From the NCBI GenBank assembly GCA_021151615.1, contig JAGKXA010000031.1:1-27403 (forward strand): a stretch of DNA of 27,403 nucleotides. Direction: 5' to 3'. The position numbers and the translations under genes were made by a program. How positions within the stretch are numbered: position 1 is the stretch's first letter; every line of letters starts with the position of its first letter. Shown here one piece after another: positions 15,190 to 23,399 of the stretch. The notes beneath the pieces were generated by a model that worked only from the letters and a program-made list of their open reading frames with translations, made no database searches and was not told the DNA's origin. This DNA is from Cellvibrionaceae bacterium (GTDB lineage: Bacteria > Pseudomonadota > Gammaproteobacteria > Pseudomonadales > Cellvibrionaceae).

Positions 15190-16620
15190 TTAATGAATAA
15201 AGTTGGGATTGATGGTTAGAATCATATCATTACCTTCGATTTTCCAGGCGATAAACATGCCTTCGCCTGTTGCATAACTAGTTCGCTGATTGTATTGGGC
15301 TTTAATGGATGCACATTCTTCGCTTTGAAAATTCGTGCATACACGGACATGTTGAAACTTCAAGCGATTCAGAACCGGGGTCCAATAAAGCGGCTGAGCA
15401 AGACTTTCATTAAAAAGTTTTCGTACACCATTCTCTTGGTCGTATTTGAGAAAAACATTCGCCGCTTGAACAGGATCAGTCACTAAAAAGACACGCATTA
15501 CCTGAGTTGGGTCACCAGGAAGCAAACGAACAAGTTCTTTTTCAATATTATTGACGTTACTCTTATACCAATTAATAACCTCGTTACCAAGCATAGCCAT
15601 CCGAGCCCCGAGTACCAAGATTAACGAGTATGCGACTACTGCCATTAGTTGATCGTTATAGCGACGCAATAGCAAAGCCACACAAAGACCAAAAAAAAGT
15701 GTAACCAGAGTTCGCTCCTGTATGTAGATACCTACCGGGATAGTAGAAACATACACACCTGAAGCACATAAAATACCCAGTGCGAGTACCTTATAGCTAC
15801 CCAGTTCCCACGCGCTGAATACACCAAACACAAATAGCGACAATGGCAACACATAAAATAATAGCCAGCTAATTTTAAACAATTGAGATGTCGAAGCTTC
15901 ATAGACTCGCCTCAGGTTCTCAATCAAGCTGGATAGATCATCTACATAATTGGGGTTACGCCATTTGGCAATTTGAATGTCATCGCCAGTTAAATAAAAA
16001 ACTACGCCGTTAGTGACAAGATAGCCAATACAAAAAGATACCACCCATATCAGCACAATCTTAATGAGCGCTTTATTATCCAGATCCTTTAAAAACAGTA
16101 GCGGCAATAAAAAATAAAAGGTACTAAAGGTGGCAAAAAATAAAATCGCCAGTAACGGAAAAAAAACGTAAATAGGGAGCAGGCGTGCCAGCAAAGGGGA
16201 AAGTCCCAGCAGAATAAATGCGGGCAGCAGTGTTTCTGGCCACTGTAATTGCGATGGAAGAATAGGAATCTGGCAAATGAGTAAACTGAACACCAACGAA
16301 AACAAGGCTTCATTGGTATAGCGAAAAGCCATTGCATAGGCAAACCAGGCAATCCCCAGATAACTTAGCCAAACCGCCAACTGCCCTGGCACCTGACGCA
16401 AATAATCAAACAGAAAATAATTTATCCAGCGCCCCTCTTCAGACAACTTGTTGTCATAAGTAGTGACATAATACATGGAATCATGCCGCCACAATTCTAT
16501 AGGCCAATAATTAACCAAGGTGGCAACCAGCATAAGTGCCAGACAAACGGCAACTACAATTTCGAAAACACGCAGACCGGTAAGACCGCTACCAAAAAAT
16601 AACCTGGACAAAACCTGCAT
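15190..16620 (-). CDS. GtrII-like polytopic membrane glycosyltransferase
   Basis: This 476-residue protein has about 10-11 hydrophobic membrane segments followed by a soluble C-terminus of roughly 110 residues. After the first membrane helix it carries RHDSMYY and then EEGRWINYFLFDYL (61-74), which resembles the first periplasmic loop of GtrII-type (GT-C) glucosyltransferases; these use polyprenyl-linked sugars to decorate surface polysaccharides. Asp47 is the candidate catalytic residue by analogy. The start is uncertain: an AAAAAGG run directly abuts the ATG, so a TTG four codons in is possible. It is 18 bases downstream of the second DUF5916 gene and appears to be the last gene of the rhodanese operon. 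The family call is by motif and topology only. Confidence 0.6.
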   Translation of the reverse strand: MQVLSRLFFGSGLTGLRVFEIVVAVCLALMLVATLVNYWPIELWRHDSMYYVTTYDNKLSEEGRWINYFLFDYLRQVPGQLAVWLSYLGIAWFAYAMAFRYTNEALFSLVFSLLICQIPILPSQLQWPETLLPAFILLGLSPLLARLLPIYVFFPLLAILFFATFSTFYFLLPLLFLKDLDNKALIKIVLIWVVSFCIGYLVTNGVVFYLTGDDIQIAKWRNPNYVDDLSSLIENLRRVYEASTSQLFKISWLLFYVLPLSLFVFGVFSAWELGSYKVLALGILCASGVYVSTIPVGIYIQERTLVTLFFGLCVALLLRRYNDQLMAVVAYSLILVLGARMAMLGNEVINWYKSNVNNIEKELVRLLPGDPTQVMRVFLVTDPVQAANVFLKYDQENGVRKLFNESLAQPLYWTPVLNRLKFQHVRVCTNFQSEECASIKAQYNQRTSYATGEGMFIAWKIEGNDMILTINPNFIH

Positions 16621-16638
16621 CCTTTTTAAATCTACAGA

Positions 16639-18966
16639 CTAAAGCATCCAAGCATAACTTAATTTGAGAAAAATTGATCGCTGGTAAACAGTCAAATCTT
16701 CCTGCTCATCATCGCTCAGCGCTGCATCGCTGTAGCCAGCGTAGATCAGGGTCTGAGGATTAATTTTGTAGGAATACAACAATTGCGACCCCAGCTCACG
16801 ATTGCGGGTTTTTACCGGTGTGCGATTGTTATCCGGATTATGCTCAATCGCGGAATAAATTAAGGCCAGCCGCAAAGCGCTGCGCACCGAGAATTGATAG
16901 GCAAGACGTAGATCCGTCATATTGGCGGTAAATACTTCAGCCCCATCAGCAGACAAACTACGATACGTGTGGTTGAGGCTGACCAACAAATGTTCGTCAA
17001 CATTCCAACGAATTTCCGGTTCTATTTGCACGCCCCGCCCCGTGCGATTATTGCGAAAATCCAATTTTTTCCCGGTTTCGGTTTCTACGCCCAGATAAAC
17101 GCCCGACCAGGGTTGGATTTCAAATTCTGCTTCCAGTAGCGATTCGAAAAACACATCGGTATTACCATCAATAGCAAGCGATGTTTTGTCCTGACGTGCA
17201 CCAACGCGGTCACGCATTATCGGCCGGAAACGCAAAAACGATTGGCGTGGGCCCCAGATACTTAATTCGACTTCCCATTCCTTTTCAATAAATTCATGGC
17301 GCTGGTTATGGGTGGTATCCCAGTCACTCCAGAGTTCAATACGATTCCACCAATGCGAGTTAGCAAACCATTGATAACTGGTTGCATGGGTTTGCTTGTA
17401 ATAATCCGTCTGCGGGATGTAGCCCAAATCTGCCCGGAAGCCTTCACCCATGGACTGGTAACGACTGTTCCACATCCAATGGCGGGTTTCGCGCAAATAG
17501 GAAAAATACCCGGCGTGGCTACTAAAAGGTTCAGTGTTCACACGCAATGCTGATTCATCGCGCAATTGCCCCGCCAGGGTTTGCGGATACTGGCTATTGC
17601 TATACAACCATTGCCCTACCCACTCATCCTGGTTATTGGGTTGATACTTCACATCAATACCCTGGATACGATTGTGATAGTCCACTGCCACCCGCGAACT
17701 GCCCAGAGTTCCCAAGGACAAGCTTGGCATTGCATCGTAACGATAGCGCCAGACTGCATTTTTACTGTCGCTCTCCAACTGAGCTATGGATGAACTGATA
17801 TTACCCGGAACAATAAATTGCGTGCTGGTATCGTCTGCAGCAAACAGCGCAAACGCGTGGCGATTATGGCGACCGGTGAGTTTTGCACCTGCATCTGGCG
17901 AGTTAATATTGCGCGTATAAACCAAATCCAATGGCGATGAAAAATAATCCGCGTTATCAAGAAAAAAACTGCGCTTCTCGGGTAACAGCAAAGTGAAGGG
18001 ATCGTTGACAGAAACTTGCGCCTCATCGGCTTCCGCTTGCGAAAAATCCGGATTCAAGGTCACATTGGCATTAATATTCGGGGTGATACCCCATTTCACA
18101 TCCAACCCGGGTTGCACATCGTCTTCTTGCTGCCATTCACCGGGTTGCGGGTAAAGTTCCCGCTGCCTGTCGCTGCCCGCTACCGGGCTTGGCACCAAGG
18201 TAAAATGCTTACCCTCTTTCACACCGGAAAAACCGCGCAGGATTTGCAGCTGGCAAATCCAACAGGGGTTGGTGCGTTCGAGTCGATTGTTGGAAAGGCG
18301 ATGGCGAAGGTCGCGCGGATAAAAACGCAGCAGTTCGATTTTCCACTGCTGCACAGCGAGGCGATCATTAAAGTTTAAAATGGATAGGGGAATAGCAATT
18401 TCCACCTGATAACCCTGTGCGGTAATTTTCCCTGCACTTTGCCAAATTCCATCCCAGGCCAATTCGGTATCTTCTTCCTGTTTACTGGTTTCGTCGGCGA
18501 TTCCATCCGCTTGTACGCCCAAGGGATTGGCATAAAACTGGTAGGCAAGCTTGTGGTCACCATAGGTATCGATTTTTAAACCTACTGCATCATCATCCCA
18601 AATTTTGTCGCGATCTCGATAATAGGCTCGAATTGCTTGCGGGTCCGCATCCTGCGCGATAAAGGCGATATAAAAATAATCGCCATTTTCCATCAAGTAA
18701 GCCTGGGTTCTAACCGGCGCGGAACTATTTTCCGCAGGCCAGGTATCAAATGCCAGTTCAACTTTTTTCGCGCCTTGCCATTCCTGTTCCGCTATCTCAG
18801 CATCAATAGTGATGGCAGCGTTAATGCGAGGAATTGTATTTGCAGTCTCCACCGACTGGGCAGCTGCATAGGCCACGACAAAAAACGATAATGGAATACT
18901 CACACGAAATAGCCTGTAAGCAATCAACACCAACACGCTCCAAATACTAACAGGTAAAAATTTCAT
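16639..18966 (-). CDS. CBM9-like / DUF5916 outer-membrane protein 2
   Basis: This 775-residue paralogue of the protein at 12223-14463 has a long hydrophobic N-terminus (signal cleavage near AYAAAQS at about 35), a CBM9-like domain (about 45-240; ITIDAEIAEQEWQGAKK, WDDDAVGLKIDTYGD) and a DUF5916 barrel (LLLPEKRSFFLDNADYF). It ends in LSYAWML rather than in the usual Phe, although a Trp sits three from the end. One pair of Cys residues (PCWICQL, about 228-231) lies close together and could form a disulfide or bind metal. GGAA lies 7 bases before the ATG. It is 35 bases after the rhodanese-like gene and 18 before the GtrII-like gene, so all three look co-transcribed. Function unknown. Confidence 0.82.
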   Translation of the reverse strand: MKFLPVSIWSVLVLIAYRLFRVSIPLSFFVVAYAAAQSVETANTIPRINAAITIDAEIAEQEWQGAKKVELAFDTWPAENSSAPVRTQAYLMENGDYFYIAFIAQDADPQAIRAYYRDRDKIWDDDAVGLKIDTYGDHKLAYQFYANPLGVQADGIADETSKQEEDTELAWDGIWQSAGKITAQGYQVEIAIPLSILNFNDRLAVQQWKIELLRFYPRDLRHRLSNNRLERTNPCWICQLQILRGFSGVKEGKHFTLVPSPVAGSDRQRELYPQPGEWQQEDDVQPGLDVKWGITPNINANVTLNPDFSQAEADEAQVSVNDPFTLLLPEKRSFFLDNADYFSSPLDLVYTRNINSPDAGAKLTGRHNRHAFALFAADDTSTQFIVPGNISSSIAQLESDSKNAVWRYRYDAMPSLSLGTLGSSRVAVDYHNRIQGIDVKYQPNNQDEWVGQWLYSNSQYPQTLAGQLRDESALRVNTEPFSSHAGYFSYLRETRHWMWNSRYQSMGEGFRADLGYIPQTDYYKQTHATSYQWFANSHWWNRIELWSDWDTTHNQRHEFIEKEWEVELSIWGPRQSFLRFRPIMRDRVGARQDKTSLAIDGNTDVFFESLLEAEFEIQPWSGVYLGVETETGKKLDFRNNRTGRGVQIEPEIRWNVDEHLLVSLNHTYRSLSADGAEVFTANMTDLRLAYQFSVRSALRLALIYSAIEHNPDNNRTPVKTRNRELGSQLLYSYKINPQTLIYAGYSDAALSDDEQEDLTVYQRSIFLKLSYAWML

Positions 18967-19001
18967 GCGCGTATTCCAATAACTGCAACTCTTTTACAAA
19001 T

Positions 19002-19442
19002 TTATTGCGCTGGCTTTGGTTCAGGCTTTTGAATTTTGGTTACCGCTTTTCCGCCTTGCTGTTCATAGTTTTCCGAACCTGCAGCACCCACTACCTTAAA
19101 GCCTTTGCTGCTCAAAAGATCTCCTGCTGCAAATGCGCGGTTGGCGTGGTTGGATACTGTAATAATGCTACGATCTTTGGGTATGTAAGGAATGTATTTT
19201 TCCAAATCTGCAAACTGGATATTTAAAAATACCGGGAAGCTACCGTAAGTAATTAATTCATCGGGACGGCGAATATCAATCACCAATACCTGATCCGCTT
19301 TGGCAAGCCACTGATCAATTTGCGCCACTGTCAGCTCGGGCGTTTTATACTTAACGGCAGGTTTATCACCATTGTTCTGTGCTAATGCCAGAGTGGCAAA
19401 AAATGCGAGAAACACGCCCAATACCAGAGTTAATTTTTTCAT
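19002..19442 (-). CDS. Exported rhodanese-like protein lacking the catalytic cysteine
   Basis: I choose ATG 19442 because AAGGA lies about 8 bases upstream and a signal peptide follows at once (MKKLTLVLGV... ALAQ); an upstream start would add 30 non-signal residues. The 146-residue product is one rhodanese domain (LVIDIRRPDEL, then SIITVSNHANRAFAAGDLLSSKGF). The active loop of rhodaneses is C-x4-R; here it reads S97-N-H-A-N-R102, with a TCC codon for Ser. It therefore cannot form the persulfide used for sulfur transfer and is probably a binding or regulatory domain in the periplasm. A Pro/Lys-rich tail ends the protein. It is first in the apparent operon with DUF5916-2 and the GtrII-like gene, behind a sigma-54-type promoter. 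Confidence 0.82.
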   Translation of the reverse strand: MKKLTLVLGVFLAFFATLALAQNNGDKPAVKYKTPELTVAQIDQWLAKADQVLVIDIRRPDELITYGSFPVFLNIQFADLEKYIPYIPKDRSIITVSNHANRAFAAGDLLSSKGFKVVGAAGSENYEQQGGKAVTKIQKPEPKPAQ

Positions 19443-19508
19443 GGAACTATTCCTTAAACGGGATTGAAAAATAAATAGAGATAAAATGGAGTACCACAGC
19501 AGCGGAAT

Positions 19509-19525
19509 TGCAATGCCCATACCAA
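19509..19525 (-). promoter_or_regulatory. rpoN-box: Sigma-54 (-24/-12) promoter for the rhodanese operon
   Basis: The minus strand reads TTGGTATGGGCATTGCA: TTGG and TTGCA are intact and GG and GC are 10 bases apart. The predicted transcript start is near 19498, about 56 bases before the ATG at 19442. Confidence 0.7.
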
Positions 19526-19727
19526 AACCCAAATGCGAATTTATTGATTAAAAGATGCACGAAACAGGGTGGAATTTGTGCCATAGCACGGAAAAGTCTT
19601 ACAGATAAGCGGGGAACTGCTTAAATTCAAGCACCTGCACTGATGGAAAGAAACAATCAACTGTGGAAAACCCTACTAATACAAATGCCGGTACACCGGA
19701 CAATACACCGACGATAACCGAAATAGA

Positions 19728-19762
19728 AAAATGCCTCGCCGATAATATCGGCGAGGCATTTT
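19728..19762 (-). terminator. Strong Rho-independent terminator after the haloperoxidase homologue
   Basis: AAAATGCCTCGCCGAT (19728-19743) pairs perfectly with ATCGGCGAGGCATTTT (19747-19762) over 16 bp with a 3-base loop. On the minus strand the stem is followed by TTTTTCTATTT, so it ends the transcript of the gene at 19835-21703. A shorter T-run on the plus side could allow it to act in both directions. Confidence 0.9.
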
Positions 19763-19834
19763 GTAATAACAACCCAATTTCATTTCACTCGCAGCCTTAC
19801 CACTAAACCATACAACAAGTGGCCTGGCGACGAC

Positions 19835-21703
19835 TTAAACAACAATTTTTGTTCCATCAAAGCGGGTAAAGCCATATCCCTCAAAGGTTTCATTGTAAGT
19901 AAAGCGCTGGTCGCGTAACAAACTGATTGCCAATGCCTCGCCCAGCGCATGCGAGGCAGAAATATCAGCGCGCGTATGGAAGCCGTTAAAGTTACGCCCG
20001 AAACCAATATTACTGACCAGCTTATTGAGTTCTCCACCCAGTGTTAATGGCTCTCCAGTCCAGGGAATTAATTTGGTCGGGTCAGCAGGATCCACCTGAA
20101 CCGGGTTAGGAATTACATAATTTTCATCAAAAAATGCTTTTAACAAGGTCACTGGCGTGGCCGCTGAAATGGTCGCACCACTCGGGTAGCCCGGGTGCGT
20201 AGGTGCACCGGTATTATTTGCCAAGGGCAATAGATAACTACCATTGGCAGCAAAGGTGCGCGCTACCGCATCCGATTCAAGCACATCGCGATGAAGCGGA
20301 TAACTCGCACCTTTGGCCAACACTTTATGCACCAGGCCACCGTAGTCTTCCGGGCGCAAACGTCTGTCAACAAACCAATTTTGGTAGTAAGAAGTTTTTA
20401 TTGCCAAGGGTCCTGCTAACGCCAGCAATCCCTGGATAAAACCGGATGAAAACGAAGATCCCGGCGATTGGGTTTTGGAGTTCACATAAGGGTTAGCCGG
20501 GTTCAAGGGCGCACCTATACCACCAGCCAGAGGATTACCGGCCACCGGAGCTGCCAATAAAATTTGTAACGCATGTAAATAGGTGGGCCCGGAACTGCGC
20601 GCCAACCAGGCAAGGTCGCGGCCATTAATAATATGCCGGCGCCCTGCTTCGCTGGTAATGCTCCTACCGGTGCTAATGCCATTGCGAATTTTCAACCACT
20701 CATCAAAGCTGGTACCAAAACTTTCACCAGCAGTTTGAATCGGGCGCAATTGTGGTTGTGCCGCGAATGTTCCCCAGGCGGGTATTGGGCGCAATAGAAA
20801 TTGTGAAATATATGGGCCTTTTAACGTATCTGGCGGCACCACATATTTTCCTTTTTTACCACTGCGATCCGCTTTGTAATCCACATAGAGCGCGGTACTG
20901 CGAAATAAAGTTTCCGGAGTAACCAATCCATTGACTTTAGGCCCGCGATATTCGGGTAAACGATTTAATTCCGCTACGGCAGCAAGCACCAAAGGATTAC
21001 TGGTGTTGTTGCGATATTCACTAAAAGGAACATCGCGCAACAGTGCCTGCCAATAAATTTCAACATGCTCGGCCGCCAGTGCAGCACTATCCAAACGCTC
21101 CGCCACTGGAATTGCCAGCTGGGCATTACTCACCCCTTCCAATGCCGTAGTTAAAGGGCCCTGAGGGTCAGCCAATTTTACGGTTCCGCCAAGAATAATT
21201 TTTTCAAAATCCTCATGCTTGCGTGTTTGCAATGCCTTTAAAAAAGACGCGTAGGACTCAGGATCAACATGGCCATCGGCATCGTGCTTTAGGCCCTTGG
21301 TAGAGGTGCCAATTTTGTTGGGATAACGTGCCTCATCACCGTTATTGGGATGCGGAGGGATATCGACATCGTATTCAAGCTCTGCTGCTTTCACACGTGC
21401 CTTGTAGGATTTTTTCGTTAAGGTTTTTGCGTGCAAGGTTCCATACTGGTCATCGCGATAAAAATCTGAATAATCACGACTATTTGATAATCTTTCATCA
21501 TCCTCATCTTTTCCATGGGCATTGGCGACACCGGCCAACAAAGGCGCAGCAACGCCAGCGGTAGTAATTAAACTTGCCCTGCCAAGCAGGGCACGACGGC
21601 TAACACCTTGATTGGGAACAACTGGATTTTCTGACTGATTTCTTTCTTTTACAGGACTGGATTTACTATTTTCTTTGCGATCTGAATCAGGAATAACAGA
21701 CAT
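19835..21703 (-). CDS. Vanadium-haloperoxidase homologue with altered active site, Tat-exported
   Basis: This 622-residue protein belongs to the vanadium-dependent haloperoxidase / acid phosphatase (PAP2) superfamily. It has a Tat signal (VSRRALLGRAS, RR at 36-37) and helical haloperoxidase features, including NWFVDRRLRPEDYGG (442-456), THPGYPSGAT (502-511) and GRNFNGFHTRAD (569-580). Arg450, Ser508, Gly509, Arg570 and His576 (the His that binds vanadate) are present. However, the PSGH motif is PSGA, so the acid-base His is Ala510 (codon GCG), and the position of the anion-binding Lys is Asn442 (Trp443 if fungal spacing is used). Normal haloperoxidase activity is therefore doubtful. GGAG lies 7 bases before the ATG. 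It is a single-gene unit with its own sigma-54-type promoter and a strong terminator. Confidence 0.85.
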   Translation of the reverse strand: MSVIPDSDRKENSKSSPVKERNQSENPVVPNQGVSRRALLGRASLITTAGVAAPLLAGVANAHGKDEDDERLSNSRDYSDFYRDDQYGTLHAKTLTKKSYKARVKAAELEYDVDIPPHPNNGDEARYPNKIGTSTKGLKHDADGHVDPESYASFLKALQTRKHEDFEKIILGGTVKLADPQGPLTTALEGVSNAQLAIPVAERLDSAALAAEHVEIYWQALLRDVPFSEYRNNTSNPLVLAAVAELNRLPEYRGPKVNGLVTPETLFRSTALYVDYKADRSGKKGKYVVPPDTLKGPYISQFLLRPIPAWGTFAAQPQLRPIQTAGESFGTSFDEWLKIRNGISTGRSITSEAGRRHIINGRDLAWLARSSGPTYLHALQILLAAPVAGNPLAGGIGAPLNPANPYVNSKTQSPGSSFSSGFIQGLLALAGPLAIKTSYYQNWFVDRRLRPEDYGGLVHKVLAKGASYPLHRDVLESDAVARTFAANGSYLLPLANNTGAPTHPGYPSGATISAATPVTLLKAFFDENYVIPNPVQVDPADPTKLIPWTGEPLTLGGELNKLVSNIGFGRNFNGFHTRADISASHALGEALAISLLRDQRFTYNETFEGYGFTRFDGTKIVV

Positions 21704-21821
21704 AGCTCTTCTCCAATGAACTCAACAATGAACAATCAGTGAATCTCAAAAAACACACTGAAAACCCGCCATCGCCACAACCAACGGCTCTGCTTAACTA
21801 CCGGTGACACACAACTAACAA

Positions 21822-21838
21822 CGCAAAGCCTGTACCAA
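21822..21838 (-). promoter_or_regulatory. rpoN-box: Sigma-54 (-24/-12) promoter for the haloperoxidase homologue
   Basis: The minus strand reads TTGGTACAGGCTTTGCG: TTGG and TTGC are intact and GG and GC are 10 bases apart. The predicted transcript start is near 21811, giving a leader of about 108 bases, the longest of the set. Confidence 0.7.
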
Positions 21839-22163
21839 CTGAACAATTCATTGAAAGCAAAGGGAAAATTTAATTTGTAAAAAAGTGCTGTATAAAAAGC
21901 CACATAAAAAACTGATTGCAAAAAAGCAACAATGTTTACTTTGCCAAATAGTTGTATGAATAACGACAACGATTACTGCGACAATTGCGCGCAAAAGTTG
22001 AATGAAAACAAAATCGGTAGCATTGATGTCGTTGTTGCAAAGGCGCACACCGCCAATAACTTCAAACGTTCCACCAAGGTATTCGAAGAAGGTGTAGCAG
22101 GAGGGAAAATCCTGCTGCTGAATCGCAACAGGATGGTCAAATTGCCTGGGCAGGACTGACTAG

Positions 22164-22206
22164 CAAAAAATAATGCAAACACCGGGCTGGAAATCCAACC
22201 CCGTGT
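22164..22206 (-). terminator. Rho-independent terminator after the SnoaL-like gene
   Basis: On the minus strand a 12-position stem (22179-22190 with 22195-22206; one mismatch and one G-U pair) has an ATTT loop and is followed by a T-rich tract at 22164-22178 containing TTTTTT. It lies 24 bases after the stop of the SnoaL-like gene. Confidence 0.65.
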
Positions 22207-22230
22207 AAATGTTTAAACAGTTACCAATGA

Positions 22231-22719
22231 TTAAAGTTTTTGTGCAGGATCCCAGTGTTCAGCTATTTTTCCGTTCTCAATACGAAACATATCAAACCAG
22301 GTGGTGGTATAGGTTTTTGATGCATCTTTAGGTTCTTTGTATTCGCGGACAAACGTCAGCAACACTATATCGCCCTCAGCCACAATATTAACCAACGGCG
22401 CTGTCACTTTGGCTTCAATGGGCTTTGGTTTTTTAATGGCACTGAAAAAAGCGACAAAAGCATCACGCCCCGTGGCAACATTTGGATTGTGCTGAATGTA
22501 ATCCTCAGCGAGATACTTTGGCGCTAATTCCAAATGCCCAGCTTCGAACACTTCGCGCCAAAAGTCGTAAACCAGTTTTTTATTAGCTGCCAACCTGGGA
22601 TCGTGACTGGCTAATAAGGCCTGGTGGTCAACACTGGGGGTAACAGGTACCTGTGCAAAGCACGGAAAACTCCCGAGCAGCATGAACAGGCAAGACACAT
22701 TTAATATTCGTTTTAGCAT
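22231..22719 (-). CDS. SnoaL-like (NTF2-fold) exported protein
   Basis: The 162-residue product has a signal peptide (cleavage near PCFAQ, about 23) and a single NTF2-like fold of the SnoaL type: KLVYDFWREVFEAGH, APKYLAEDYIQHNPN, GRDAFVAFF, and the closing strand MFRIENGKIAEHWDP. SnoaL proteins include polyketide cyclases, but the fold is used for many small-molecule tasks and also for ligand binding, so the reaction cannot be stated. GAGAAA upstream of the ATG is a modest ribosome site. It starts 29 bases after the peroxiredoxin stop, with no terminator between, so the two are probably one operon for a periplasmic process. Confidence 0.85.
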   Translation of the reverse strand: MLKRILNVSCLFMLLGSFPCFAQVPVTPSVDHQALLASHDPRLAANKKLVYDFWREVFEAGHLELAPKYLAEDYIQHNPNVATGRDAFVAFFSAIKKPKPIEAKVTAPLVNIVAEGDIVLLTFVREYKEPKDASKTYTTTWFDMFRIENGKIAEHWDPAQKL

Positions 22720-22748
22720 ACATTTTCTCGATAGTTTTAACAGGATTT

Positions 22749-23315
22749 TTAAAGATTTCTCTCAATTTCTTTCAGGGCTTGCGCGACATTTTCTGCAGGC
22801 TTCAACCCACCAATCGTCGCAACAACCTTGCCATCTTGCCCAACAATAAAAGTCGTGCGCTCAATTGAACCATGGTTTACCGTAACGCCACGAATATCTT
22901 TCCTGCCAATAGTTGATTCGTTAACAGTTAAGCCATAGGCGCGCGCAATTTCACCACTGGTATCTGATGCTACCGGAAATTTGCTGGCACAAAACTCCGG
23001 ATCAGCCGAGAACTCATTCAAGCGGCCAATATCATCGAGTGAAACGCCCACAATACTTGCACCGGCCTTGGCAAATTTCTCATGATTCACCGCAAAGGCT
23101 CGCGCCTGAATACTGCATCCGCCACCAAAGGCGGTAGGATAAAAGTAAACAACAACGGGGCCTTTTTTAAGCGATTCCCCAAGCGAATATTCATAGGATT
23201 TTCCACCAAGAGATGCTTGTGTTTTAAATTTAAACGCCTCTTCGCCAGTATTGATTTGCGCGGCTACCGGTAAAGCAATGCAGGCAAGCAGCATCCAACA
23301 ACCAACTTTTTTCAT
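22749..23315 (-). CDS. Periplasmic peroxiredoxin (AhpC/TSA family), variant active site
   Basis: I choose ATG 23315, with GGAG 8 bases upstream and a signal peptide immediately after it (MKKVGCWMLL... PVAAQ); a longer frame adds 16 unlikely residues. The 188-residue thioredoxin-fold peroxidase reduces peroxides through a Cys. The active loop is P60-T-A-F-G-G-G-C67: the peroxidatic Cys67 is kept, but the Thr of the usual P-x3-T-x2-C motif is Gly64. Arg153 (ERTTFIV) is the likely conserved Arg. Cys109 (EFCASKFPVASD) could be the resolving Cys. Most peroxiredoxins with this motif are cytoplasmic; this one carries an export signal. It is probably co-transcribed with the SnoaL-like gene. Confidence 0.88.
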   Translation of the reverse strand: MKKVGCWMLLACIALPVAAQINTGEEAFKFKTQASLGGKSYEYSLGESLKKGPVVVYFYPTAFGGGCSIQARAFAVNHEKFAKAGASIVGVSLDDIGRLNEFSADPEFCASKFPVASDTSGEIARAYGLTVNESTIGRKDIRGVTVNHGSIERTTFIVGQDGKVVATIGGLKPAENVAQALKEIERNL

Positions 23316-23334
23316 TATTAAACTCCGATGATCA

Positions 23335-23363
23335 AGATAATATATTTTTTTTACACAATTCAA
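23335..23363 (-). promoter_or_regulatory. Possible sigma-70 promoter for the peroxiredoxin operon
   Basis: On the minus strand TTGAAT (23358-23363) and TTATCT (23335-23340) are 17 bases apart, 20 bases before the ATG. The match is moderate and the area is AT-rich. No GG-N10-GC site is present here, unlike in neighbouring units. Confidence 0.3.
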
Positions 23364-23399
23364 TAAATTTAAGTCGTGTAGATGTGCAGTTTATATCAA

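Larger units (their letters stand above)
19443..19834. other. Intergenic region: terminator and RpoN promoter, no convincing gene
   Basis: These 392 bases lie between the haloperoxidase homologue stop and the rhodanese-like start, both on the minus strand. They hold a strong terminator (19728-19762) and a sigma-54-type promoter (19509-19525). A short palindrome CCGGT-AC-ACCGG is at 19688-19699. A plus-strand frame from GTG 19663 encodes about 47 residues but runs through the terminator, so I do not call it. Confidence 0.6.
21704..22230. other. Intergenic region without a convincing gene
   Basis: In these 527 bases I see the leader and sigma-54-type promoter of the haloperoxidase homologue (21822-21838), a small hairpin AGCAGGA-N7-TCCTGCT (22096-22116) and a terminator (22179-22206). 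Frames of 60-77 codons exist on both strands, but none has a ribosome site or a recognisable sequence. Confidence 0.55.

Noticed and set aside
19663..19806. Small plus-strand frame from GTG 19663 (about 47 codons, beginning MENPTNTNAG)
   Set aside because: The composition looks protein-like, but it runs through the 16-bp terminator stem at 19728-19762 and has no good ribosome site.
21932..22159. 75-codon plus-strand frame between the haloperoxidase homologue and the SnoaL-like gene
   Set aside because: No ribosome site, no recognisable domain, and an equally long frame lies on the opposite strand.
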